Positions 44,509-51,678 of a stretch of 64,000 nucleotides of DNA are shown here, piece after piece. Under the pieces are notes generated by a model. That model saw only the letters and a list, made by a program, of their open reading frames with translations, did no database searches and was not told the origin of the DNA. This stretch comes from Bacteroidetes bacterium SB0662_bin_6 (GTDB lineage: Bacteria > Bacteroidota > Rhodothermia > Rhodothermales > VXPQ01). The DNA lies in contig VXPQ01000046.1 in NCBI GenBank assembly GCA_009839485.1, forward strand, positions 124,001 through 188,000, given 5' to 3'. The stretch's first letter is position 1. Each line of letters opens with the position of its first letter. Both the position numbers and the translations under genes were made by a program.

Positions 44509-47394
44509 TCAGTAAATCAACTGGAAATCCGGTAACATGAACACGGCCCATAACACATCCTGTACCTCTTCTTCAGTGGGATGTTCGCCCAGCAATGCTG
44601 TGGCTGTGCGCATTTCGCGGCGGCTGGGGGCACGCCCGAGCGCGCTGTGATACAAGCGCTCCACAAGCATTCGCGGATCATCCCCGTAATCGCCCAGCCA
44701 TCTTGCTGCCCCGGCAGAGACAGCCTCGTTGAAAAAAGCGCCGTTGCTAAGCTCAAGCGCCTGCAACAATGTCGCCTGATCGTCACGACGGGTGACGACA
44801 TTCTCACGGGTAGGCCGTCCCAGCACTTTAAGAAAGGGATCGAGCGTTACCAGCGAGGCGCGGGCAAAGGGCAGGTGCTCCCGATCCGGATTGTGCCGGA
44901 AATCCACCGGCCGGCCCCAGTAACTCCGGTCAAACCGACCGTATGCGCGGGCAGGCTGCCAGTCCCTGTCGTCATAGTTTACACTTGTCCAACCAACACC
45001 GGGTAACTCATCGGTGGTTTTCCATTCGGCATTCGAAAAAATCGCCTGCCGGGTACTATCGGCAAAGGTCAGGCGAAGGTCGAGCAGTACACCTGCCGGA
45101 TTAGGCAGGCTGCCTCCGTTTTCTCCTTCGACAGCGAGTAGATTGATCCCATCCCGGAAGACCCCGGTGAGATCGATCCGGTGCACGGTACGCCAGTCCC
45201 TCCCTTCCGCCACGCGTTCTCCATTCAGATACAACACAAACGCTTCATCTACAGAGACAAGCGCCTGTGCATCCAGCACGTTGCGATGTTCCTGCTCCAG
45301 GTGGAATGGATACCGAAAATACCGTTTGCCCGGCTTGGGCAACACGTCCCGATCCACTTCCTGTTCATGGTGCCATATCCACTGCGCCTCGATATCCTCA
45401 CCCAATGGATCGTAGGCTACCGCGCTGTAGAATGGTCCGATTGTCTGGCTGAGCGCATCGGTCAATTGCTCGGCGGAGAGCCGCCGGCGCACCGGCCCGC
45501 GGAAACGGTAGGCATGCGTCAGCAGGTCCTGTGCTTCGGCGGACGGGGTGGATGGCAACTGGTACGTCCGGGAAGTCATGATCTGTGCAATGAGATATTG
45601 CAGGTCCGTCCCGTGATCAACCAGATCAGCGGCAAGCCAGTCGAGCAGTTCCTGACTCCATGGCGCCCGATCCATTTCATCCACCGGCATGATGATTCCC
45701 CGTCCGAGCAGCCGATCCCAGAGTCGATTGGCAATGGTTCGGTACAGGCGGCCGTTGGCCGGTTGCACCACGATATCGGCCAGTTGAACAAGGCGTTCTT
45801 CAACCGTCTCTGCTTCTACAATGCCCAGTTCGGGATATAGAAACGCCGGGCTCGACATCCGCCCGGTAGGCTGGTCGCAGCGGAACACCTCCAGGACCGT
45901 ATCGGCAAATACCGTGGCGAAGCCGTAGGCCTCGTCCAGTGTAAGGTTGCTTACAAAGCTGTCATGACACGAGGCGCATTTGAGATTGACCCCAAGAAGC
46001 GATTGCGAGACGTTTTGCGCCGCCTGCATTTCGATGCGCTGGCTGTTGTTGGCCACGCCTCTCCACTGTATTCCCCGGATGAACCCTTCGGAGTCTTCCG
46101 TAGGACTGAGCAGGGCACGCACCATCTCATCATAGGATTGGTTGGTCAGGAGCGCATTGTAGAGCCAGTCGGTAATTTGCTTGCGCCCCCCCGTGATGTA
46201 TCCCGTGCCGGAATAATCATTGCGCAACAGGTCGTTCCAGAAACTGAGCCAGTGCTGGGCATAGGGATGCCGTTGGCCAAGCAGGCTATTCACCAGTTTC
46301 TCGCGTTTGTTACTGTCTTTGTCGTGGATAAACGCATCCGCCTGTTCGGATGTCGGCAAGAGGCCTATAGCGTCCAGATACGCCCGCCGGACGAACGTGC
46401 GGTCATCCACGGGTTTGGCCCAGCGGACCCCTTCCTGTTCGAAATAGGCGTTCACGAACCGGTCGACAGGATGGTCAAGGTCTTTCCCAAGGGGTAGAGC
46501 CGGTTTTTCGAGCGCCAACTCCGCTTCCGGAAAGATGCGCACGTCGCCTTCGGCCCAGGGCGCCCCCAAGTCGATCCAGAGCCCAATGAGGTCAATCTCG
46601 TCGCGGCTCAATGCCTCGGCTTTCTGAGGCATGGCGTCTTCGTCATCCCGGGGAAGCGACAGGCGGCGCATGATCTCGCTTCCCGCAGCGTTTCCCGCGA
46701 CAAAGATCGGCCCCGACTCGCCGCCGGCCCGGACGCCGGCTTCGTTATCGAGAACCAGTCCCCCCTCCTGTTTTTCCGGGCCGTGGCACTTGTAGCACCG
46801 ATGTGCAAACAGCGCTCGAACTTCAAGGTTGATTCGGTCCAGTTGTTGGGAACTGTACGCTCCCGTGTCGACGGTGCGAAATTCGGCGAGCAATTCACCG
46901 GCCATGCTTTCCGGACGGTTCCAGGGGAAGGCGCCGCGCAGATAATCTGCACCGTGGGTTAAGCGCGCCCCGAGATGCCCCGTAACGCCTATACCAATCA
47001 GACATACCGAAAGAGCAATGCGGTAATGCGTCCAGGCGGTACGCCGGGCAGGCTGTTCCGAGCGATCAGTGCGCTCCGCCCGGCGCAGCAACCAGGCAAC
47101 CGCCAAGGCCAGTACGGCGGTTCCGATACCAAACCATTGATGCCAGACGGCCGTGTTTCCACCGTAAGCGCCGGTGTTCAGGAGAAACCATCCCAGAAGG
47201 CTTGCCAACACGGCACTTCCCGTACCGATCCCGATCATCCACCGAATCCCCTCACGCAAGCCGGGGCGTTTGCCGCCGAGCGTCATCCATTCCATGAAAA
47301 ACGCAGCGACGAGCAGGCCGATGGGGAAATGCACCATCAACGGATGCAGCCGTCCCAGGAATTGAACAACCCAGGATTCCGTCAGGGCTTCCAT
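44509..47394 (-). CDS. PSD1-type multidomain cytochrome c protein (DUF1549/DUF1553) with membrane N-terminus
   Basis: 961 residues. The first 170 hold four to five membrane helices (LMVHFPIGLLVAAFFMEWMT, DUF2231-like). A planctomycete-type cytochrome c domain with haem motif CYKCH follows (about 200-275), then DUF1549 (PVDRFVNAYFEQEGVRWAKP) with a second CASCH site around 490, a carbohydrate-binding-like region (about 690-800) and DUF1553 at the C-terminus (RPTRENVVTRRDDQATLLQA). It should be anchored in the membrane with the haem outside, and works with the DUF1501 protein encoded just downstream. Electron transfer linked to polymer breakdown has been proposed for such pairs. Confidence 0.9.
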   Translation of the reverse strand: MEALTESWVVQFLGRLHPLMVHFPIGLLVAAFFMEWMTLGGKRPGLREGIRWMIGIGTGSAVLASLLGWFLLNTGAYGGNTAVWHQWFGIGTAVLALAVAWLLRRAERTDRSEQPARRTAWTHYRIALSVCLIGIGVTGHLGARLTHGADYLRGAFPWNRPESMAGELLAEFRTVDTGAYSSQQLDRINLEVRALFAHRCYKCHGPEKQEGGLVLDNEAGVRAGGESGPIFVAGNAAGSEIMRRLSLPRDDEDAMPQKAEALSRDEIDLIGLWIDLGAPWAEGDVRIFPEAELALEKPALPLGKDLDHPVDRFVNAYFEQEGVRWAKPVDDRTFVRRAYLDAIGLLPTSEQADAFIHDKDSNKREKLVNSLLGQRHPYAQHWLSFWNDLLRNDYSGTGYITGGRKQITDWLYNALLTNQSYDEMVRALLSPTEDSEGFIRGIQWRGVANNSQRIEMQAAQNVSQSLLGVNLKCASCHDSFVSNLTLDEAYGFATVFADTVLEVFRCDQPTGRMSSPAFLYPELGIVEAETVEERLVQLADIVVQPANGRLYRTIANRLWDRLLGRGIIMPVDEMDRAPWSQELLDWLAADLVDHGTDLQYLIAQIMTSRTYQLPSTPSAEAQDLLTHAYRFRGPVRRRLSAEQLTDALSQTIGPFYSAVAYDPLGEDIEAQWIWHHEQEVDRDVLPKPGKRYFRYPFHLEQEHRNVLDAQALVSVDEAFVLYLNGERVAEGRDWRTVHRIDLTGVFRDGINLLAVEGENGGSLPNPAGVLLDLRLTFADSTRQAIFSNAEWKTTDELPGVGWTSVNYDDRDWQPARAYGRFDRSYWGRPVDFRHNPDREHLPFARASLVTLDPFLKVLGRPTRENVVTRRDDQATLLQALELSNGAFFNEAVSAGAARWLGDYGDDPRMLVERLYHSALGRAPSRREMRTATALLGEHPTEEEVQDVLWAVFMLPDFQLIY

Positions 47395-47444
47395 GGCAAA
47401 TTATGGGCTTCGAGCACGTAAGCTATACTATCGCCATACGCGGA

Positions 47445-49187
47445 TCACGGGGTTTTTACATGGACCGTCACGATATCGGTATCATGATATATCTGATGGC
47501 GAACCGAAGAGGCAACATGCCGCAGCAACCGCAGCGAAATTTCCCTCTCGACCGGCGCCCCGGCGGTTTGCTCGCCAAGCAGCGCCATCTGATCCTGAAG
47601 ATTTTCCTCCCCGGACGATGCGACAAACTCCAGAATCGCCTCGTCGCTCTCCTTGCGCGCAGCCAGAAGAAGCCGCCGCTGCCCGTCTTTTTCCTTCCCC
47701 TCGTCCCGGTCGAAAAGCGTAAGCAACGTTTCCTCGGCAGCGGCTTCAAGGCGCTCTCCCATCGCCCTGTCCCAGCCGCTGCGGGACGTGAACGTCACAA
47801 GAAACTTCCGTATTTCCGGTAAAGCGGATATGTCGAATGCCGCCTCCATCCGGCTGGGCCGGCGTTCCGTCAACTCCATGAACAGGGTCATGAGGATGGC
47901 CACAAGCCCCCCTGCCGTCATGCCGTTCTGAAAAATGCCGCCTGCAAACTCCGCGAAGTATTCCGGAAATATCACGCCGTTCTGAAAGCCGACACCGGCC
48001 CAGAATGCGACGCCGACCACAAGCGACTTGCGATAATCGATCCCGTCCTGAACGACAATTCTCATGCCGACCACGAATAGCATCGCCAGAAGGACGGCGA
48101 TATACGCCGCGGCGACCGGGCTCGGGATCGCCAGGACCCCGGCAATTGCCTTGGGAAGAAAAGCCAGCACAATAAATAGTATCCCGACAGCGACGCCGAC
48201 CCTGCGCGCGCCCACCCCTGTAAGTTCAGTGACCGCCACGCTCGTGGAATAGGTCGTGTTCGGAACAGTCCCTGCAAGCCCGGACAACAAATTGCCAAAC
48301 CCGTCCGCAGCCACCGCACCCTGCACTGCACGAAAATCCACCGCCCGAGGGGTACGCCAGGAAACACGCTGAATGGCGACGGCATCCCCAACCGTTTCGA
48401 TGGCGCCGATCAGGGTCACGAACACGAATGCCGGAAGGAGGGTCCAGAAAACCGGACCGAACGAAAGATCCATGCCCGGCCAGCCGCTCTGCGGAAAACC
48501 GATCCATGAAGCTTCTGCGATGCGGGCAGTATCATAAAGCCCGTAGAATCCGCCGACTACAGAACCCGCGATAACCCCGATGACAGGCGCCCAGAGTCGC
48601 AAGGTGCCCTTCGCTTTCAGGGCAATGCCGCTAATGCACAGTATGGTTGCAAGCGCGGTCATCGGGGCCGCCATTTCGGGAGATCCCTCCGGTACCTCAT
48701 GCAACATGTCGAAAATGATCGGCATGACCGTTACCGCTATGAGCATGACTACGGTCCCTGTAACGGTCGGGGTGAGAATTCTACGGAAGAGCGAGAGGCG
48801 CGCCGCAAGTGCGAACTGGAAAAGCGAGGAGATAATGACCAGGGTGGCGAGCATGGCCGGACCGCCCTCGACAAGGGCCGTGATACACACGGCGATAAAA
48901 GCCCCGGAGGTTCCCATCAGCAGCACATAGCCTGCGCCGATCCGGCCGAACCGGACCGCTTGCATTATCGTCGTTATGCCGCTGATCATGACCGCAGCAA
49001 AGACCGCCCAGGATAAAAAGGTCTCGGTTCCTCCAGCGGCCCGGATAACGATCATCGGAGTAAACACGATGCCGGCTATGCAAAGCACGGCGAGTTGAAA
49101 GCCCAGGCCGAAGGAAAGCGTGGTCGGAGGCGATTCGTCGGCCTGATAGCGAACGCCTGTGCGGGGGTTTGTCGTGTCCGTAGTCAT
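47445..49187 (-). CDS. NCS2-type (uracil/xanthine) permease fused to a degenerate HATPase-like domain, copy 1
   Basis: 580 residues from ATG 49187. Residues about 28-440 form a 13-14 helix transporter of the nucleobase-cation-symport-2 kind (MGTSGAFIAVCITALVEGG, VPNTTYSTSVAVTELTGVGARRVG, GMRIVVQDGIDYRK). The last 130 residues are soluble and resemble a serine-kinase/anti-sigma type HATPase: ALPEIRKFLVTFTSRSGW, RLEAAAEETLLTL where the N-box Asn would be, and SLRLLRHVASSVRHQ. The ATP-site asparagine and glycine-rich box are not evident, so it is probably a sensory or binding domain. A paralogue lies at 62340. The substrate could be a nucleobase or something unrelated exported with the polyketide; this is not shown by the sequence. 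Confidence 0.8.
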   Translation of the reverse strand: MTTDTTNPRTGVRYQADESPPTTLSFGLGFQLAVLCIAGIVFTPMIVIRAAGGTETFLSWAVFAAVMISGITTIMQAVRFGRIGAGYVLLMGTSGAFIAVCITALVEGGPAMLATLVIISSLFQFALAARLSLFRRILTPTVTGTVVMLIAVTVMPIIFDMLHEVPEGSPEMAAPMTALATILCISGIALKAKGTLRLWAPVIGVIAGSVVGGFYGLYDTARIAEASWIGFPQSGWPGMDLSFGPVFWTLLPAFVFVTLIGAIETVGDAVAIQRVSWRTPRAVDFRAVQGAVAADGFGNLLSGLAGTVPNTTYSTSVAVTELTGVGARRVGVAVGILFIVLAFLPKAIAGVLAIPSPVAAAYIAVLLAMLFVVGMRIVVQDGIDYRKSLVVGVAFWAGVGFQNGVIFPEYFAEFAGGIFQNGMTAGGLVAILMTLFMELTERRPSRMEAAFDISALPEIRKFLVTFTSRSGWDRAMGERLEAAAEETLLTLFDRDEGKEKDGQRRLLLAARKESDEAILEFVASSGEENLQDQMALLGEQTAGAPVEREISLRLLRHVASSVRHQIYHDTDIVTVHVKTP

Positions 49188-49217
49188 CTCGTAATACTGA
49201 TTTTGCAGGAAGTAGTG

Positions 49218-49248
49218 CGAAAATACTGAATGGCGCCCCGCACAGCAA
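49218..49248 (-). promoter_or_regulatory. Promoter of permease copy 1
   Basis: On the minus strand TTG (49248-49246), exactly 20 nt, then TATTTTCG (49225-49218): -33/-7 Bacteroidota form with one mismatch. The same arrangement with the same spacing occurs at 62244-62214. It would leave about 25 nt of leader before ATG 49187. Confidence 0.6.
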
Positions 49249-49302
49249 TAAATATTTCCGCCGACGCTTTTGTCTTTGTAATATCCATTCCATATACTCT
49301 AA

Positions 49303-49317
49303 CCCGTGTGTAATTGC
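49303..49317. promoter_or_regulatory. Conserved 15-bp upstream box, copy A
   Basis: CCCGTGTGTAATTGC on the plus strand, identical to 62297-62311 although the surrounding leader has diverged. It sits about 55 nt upstream of the -33 element. It may be an activator or repressor site shared by permease 1 and the PKS; here it is also close to the divergent ACP operon. Confidence 0.5.
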
Positions 49318-49320
49318 GGG

Positions 49321-49464
49321 ATGGATATCAGGGCGCCGGGAAACCGGGCAGAAAGCCGGGCCTACAGTCTGGAGGTGCAGTCCCAATTCTTTCTCCTGGT
49401 TACACAAAACCCAAGGCATGCCCCGGGCATGTTTTTCAAACACGAGTGCATACGATCACTATAA
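49321..49464 (+). CDS. Possible 47-residue leader ORF ahead of the ACP gene
   Basis: An ATG at 49321 opens 47 codons (MDIRAPGNRAESRAYSLEVQ and on) that stop at 49464, 21 nt before the ACP start. No similarity or Shine-Dalgarno sequence supports it; it contains the hairpin at 49417. It could be a leader peptide or chance. Apart from this, the copy A promoter and box, and the hairpin, the 298-bp gap 49188-49485 shows only a GNRA-type mini-hairpin (CCGG-GAAA-CCGG, 49336-49347). Confidence 0.25.
   Translation: MDIRAPGNRAESRAYSLEVQSQFFLLVTQNPRHAPGMFFKHECIRSL
49417..49436 (+). terminator. Terminator-like hairpin in the leader of the ACP operon
   Basis: CATGCCC-C-GGGCATG followed directly by TTTTT, reading towards the ACP gene and ending 49 nt before its ATG. 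This is an unusual place for a terminator and suggests attenuation or protection of the operon from read-through. No known riboswitch class is recognised upstream of it. Confidence 0.5.
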
Positions 49465-49485
49465 CAACAGGAGAACAACCTGATC

Positions 49486-49716
49486 ATGACAGCAACAGAA
49501 AATCGACTCCAGGAACTTGCCAATGAGAACCTGAACATATCGGGTTCAGCCGATCTCGACGTCGGCCTCAGCGACTCCGATGTATCTTCAATGGACGCGG
49601 TTGCATTCATTAAACTGGTTGGCAAGAAGTTCAACGTGGAGATTCCTCCTGAAGACTTCGCGCAAATTACCAGCTTGCGGGCCCTTGGTGCATATCTCGA
49701 TGCCCAGTCGGGGTGA
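49486..49716 (+). CDS. Discrete acyl carrier protein
   Basis: 76 residues, the size of a free ACP. The expected phosphopantetheine site falls in DSDVSSMDAVAFIKLVG: a serine precedes Met in place of the usual DSL, as in some polyketide ACPs. The four-helix pattern and acidic character fit (VEIPPEDFAQITSLRALGAYL). An AGGAG 12 nt upstream of ATG is a weak ribosome site. It should be activated by the PPTase encoded directly downstream. The PKS encoded opposite ends after KS-AT without an ACP, so this protein is the natural carrier for its second module or for chain release. It is not the housekeeping fatty acid ACP, whose DSL core differs. Confidence 0.85.
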   Translation: MTATENRLQELANENLNISGSADLDVGLSDSDVSSMDAVAFIKLVGKKFNVEIPPEDFAQITSLRALGAYLDAQSG

Positions 49717-49778
49717 GCACGCGGCATGCAGGGATACAAGAATCGTCGGGCTGTGAGACGCTCGATCCCTACGGAATC

Positions 49779-50513
49779 ATGGCATCTCCCTCTATTGACG
49801 AATGCTGGTGGCATTCCTTCAATAGAATAGACGATGTAGTTGTCCTGCATGTTGATCTGACACCCAATGCGGCGCGTGAAGCATGCGCTCTGGCGTGGCT
49901 TGACGAGGCGGAAAAGGCGCGTTTGCGCCGTTATCGATATGCCCGTCCCCGACGGGAATCCGCCTTATGCCGTGCGGCGCTGCGTGCTGTGCTTTGCGAT
50001 CGGCTTGGCTGCAGAAACGATCAGCTCGCATTCGATACTTCCAGACACGGCAAGCCGTTCGCTGTCTTGCGCGGGGCGCCGGCGTCTATCAGTTTCAGTG
50101 TCAGCCATAGCGGCAGGCACGGATTGATTGCGCTTGCGCCGTCAGGGCGCCTTGGCGTGGACGTGGAAGAACGCGTTGCCCGTCACGATCCTGACGGAGA
50201 GATCAGAATGATCTTTGCTCCGAGGGAGCGAGCTGAACTTGCTTCGGCAACCGGAGATCGGAAATTCCACCTGTTCTTTGCACTCTGGACCATGAAGGAG
50301 GCATTGATCAAGGCGCTCGGAACAGGTTTTGCCCTGGATATGTCACGATTCGAAATTCCGCCGCAGATGTATCTTGGTGCGAGCACGAGCATATTCAGGT
50401 TTCCTCATCTGCCGACAATCAGATGGCGGCTCGACAATCTGGGCAACGACCGTTTTGCGGCTGCGGTAGCTCATGAATTAGTCCCGAACCCTCCTGCCAG
50501 TCCTGTTCGTTAG
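49779..50513 (+). CDS. 4'-Phosphopantetheinyl transferase (Sfp type)
   Basis: 244 residues from ATG 49779; GTG 49713 is in frame and overlaps the ACP stop as GTGA, which would couple translation but adds a head unlike the family. Motifs: ISFSVSHSGRHGLIAL, GVDVEERV with the Mg-binding Asp and Glu, and FFALWTMKEALIKALGTGF with the W-KEA signature. It transfers phosphopantetheine from CoA to carrier proteins, here presumably the discrete ACP and the PKS ACP domain. Sfp-type enzymes accompany secondary metabolism rather than fatty acid synthesis. Confidence 0.93.
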   Translation: MASPSIDECWWHSFNRIDDVVVLHVDLTPNAAREACALAWLDEAEKARLRRYRYARPRRESALCRAALRAVLCDRLGCRNDQLAFDTSRHGKPFAVLRGAPASISFSVSHSGRHGLIALAPSGRLGVDVEERVARHDPDGEIRMIFAPRERAELASATGDRKFHLFFALWTMKEALIKALGTGFALDMSRFEIPPQMYLGASTSIFRFPHLPTIRWRLDNLGNDRFAAAVAHELVPNPPASPVR

Positions 50514-50551
50514 CAATACGGCGGAAAATATGTGCTGCAATCGCCTGAGGT

Positions 50552-50579
50552 GTACCGAAAGTTCTTTGCTTTCGCGTAC
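50552..50579 (+). other. Hairpin between the PPTase and hydrolase genes
   Basis: GTACCGAAAG (50552-50561) pairs with CTTTCGCGTAC (50569-50579) with one bulged C and a 7-nt loop. There is no T-tract. It lies 39 nt after the PPTase stop within a 131-nt gap and may separate or stabilise the two parts of the operon. Confidence 0.35.
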
Positions 50580-50644
50580 CTTCTATGTGAGTTAATATCG
50601 TTTCCGTTGAACGAGGGCTTTGCCGGAAGACCGGGTATTGGATC

Positions 50645-51562
50645 ATGACCTTAGAAACCGCCTGGGAAATACCCGACCCTGTTTCCGCGGACGATGTCCT
50701 CATGGAGGACAACTCCATCATTACGCTGCGGCGCCATGGGTATCCGGAGGGGCAGCGACTCGTTCTGAGTCACGGTAACGGCTTGGCGATCGATCTTTAT
50801 TACCCCTTCTGGTCATTGCTTGCCGACGATTTCGACCTGATCATCTATGATTTGAGGAACCATGGCTGGAATGCGGTCGGGACCCAGAATGAGCATAATG
50901 TGCCGAGCATCATTAGTGACCAGACCCGTCTTCTTGAAGGGATTGACAACCACTACGGGAAAAAACCGAAATTTGGCGTATTTCATTCCCTGTCGGCATT
51001 GACGACCCTCATGTCGCCTGGACAGGGCAAGGAATTTGTCGCACGCATTCTGTTCGACCCTCCTCTATGTAAGCCGCCTCATGTTACGGAGGAAGAATTC
51101 GATGCCGCTGCGGCCTACGTAGCCGCCATGACGCGAAAACGCTCCGCCAGATTCCAGAGGCCGGAAGACTTCGCAGAGCTTCTTCGCTACATGCCGGCCT
51201 TCCACCGCGTAATGCCCGGGATTTTTGACCTGATGGCGCAGACTACACTTCGCAAATCCTCGAACGGGCAGGATTACGAGCTCAGATGTCCGCGAGAATA
51301 TGAAGCGCAGATCATCGAGTATGTCAGGAGTTTTTCCGTACTGGTGGACCTTGACACCATGCTTTGCCCGACCAAAATTGTCGGAGCCGATCCCACCCTG
51401 CCCTATTCATATCTGCCGACCATTGACCTCAGCCATATTATGACGGTGGATTACGACTTCCTGCCGGAAACGACCCATTTTCTCCCGCTTGAGCAACCGG
51501 AAGAATGCGCAAAGGCTGTGCGCGAATTTATTGATGCCGTCAACAGAGGCGAATATTCGTGA
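50645..51562 (+). CDS. Alpha/beta hydrolase, possible chain-releasing enzyme of the PKS cassette
   Basis: 305 residues with an alpha/beta hydrolase core: the oxyanion strand LVLSHGNGLAIDLY, IIYDLRNHGWN, a nucleophile elbow GVFHSLSAL in place of GxSxG (Ser within HSLS), and a C-terminal HFLPLEQPEECAKAV carrying the catalytic His. The acidic member is probably the Asp of CPTKIVGADPT. No signal peptide. Its place beside an ACP and PPTase and opposite a PKS that lacks a thioesterase makes it a candidate for hydrolysing or transferring the finished chain. Substitution in the elbow and a large cap region mean a thioesterase role is inference; it could act on another ester. Confidence 0.75.
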   Translation: MTLETAWEIPDPVSADDVLMEDNSIITLRRHGYPEGQRLVLSHGNGLAIDLYYPFWSLLADDFDLIIYDLRNHGWNAVGTQNEHNVPSIISDQTRLLEGIDNHYGKKPKFGVFHSLSALTTLMSPGQGKEFVARILFDPPLCKPPHVTEEEFDAAAAYVAAMTRKRSARFQRPEDFAELLRYMPAFHRVMPGIFDLMAQTTLRKSSNGQDYELRCPREYEAQIIEYVRSFSVLVDLDTMLCPTKIVGADPTLPYSYLPTIDLSHIMTVDYDFLPETTHFLPLEQPEECAKAVREFIDAVNRGEYS

Positions 51563-51591
51563 AGGAAACGGCGGGGAGGCCGGTCGATTCA

Positions 51592-51612
51592 ATTCCTGTT
51601 CTGCGCAGGAAT
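51592..51612. terminator. Inverted repeat between the convergent hydrolase and PKS genes
   Basis: ATTCCTG and CAGGAAT form a 7-bp stem around a 7-nt loop, 30 nt after the hydrolase stop. A palindrome TGCATATGCA follows at 51616-51625. There is no T-tract, so terminator function is a guess from position. Confidence 0.35.
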
Positions 51613-51636
51613 CGATGCATATGCACATCTTCTGAC

Positions 51637-51678
51637 CAGGCCCCGCAGAGCGCCGCTGCACAGTGGTAACAGGCCCTA
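51637..51678 (-). repeat. Stop-codon-anchored 42-bp repeat, copy 3
   Basis: Reads in the PKS direction and begins on the TAG stop of the PKS gene. It is identical to copy 1 at 39 of 42 positions (GGCCTGTTACCACT, then GTGCAGCGG, then GCTCTGCGGGGCCTG). Unlike the other two, similarity stops at the end of the unit. If the element supplied the TAG, insertion here would have cut the PKS off after its second AT. Confidence 0.8.

Larger units (their letters stand above)
49145..49317. repeat. Permease 5'-end direct repeat, copy A
   Basis: Covers the first 14 codons, promoter and upstream box of permease copy 1. It aligns along its length with 62140-62311: the 15-bp box, TTG-N20-TATTTTCG, ACTTCCTGC, ATGACTAC and GCGTTCGCTATC are identical in both. 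The two copies flank the PKS/ACP cassette in direct orientation, about 12.8 kb apart. Confidence 0.85.

Noticed and set aside
49333-49350. Known riboswitch in the permease/ACP intergenic region
   Set aside because: Apart from a GNRA mini-hairpin and a terminator-like stem, no conserved core of purine, preQ1, cobalamin, SAM or other familiar riboswitches could be matched.
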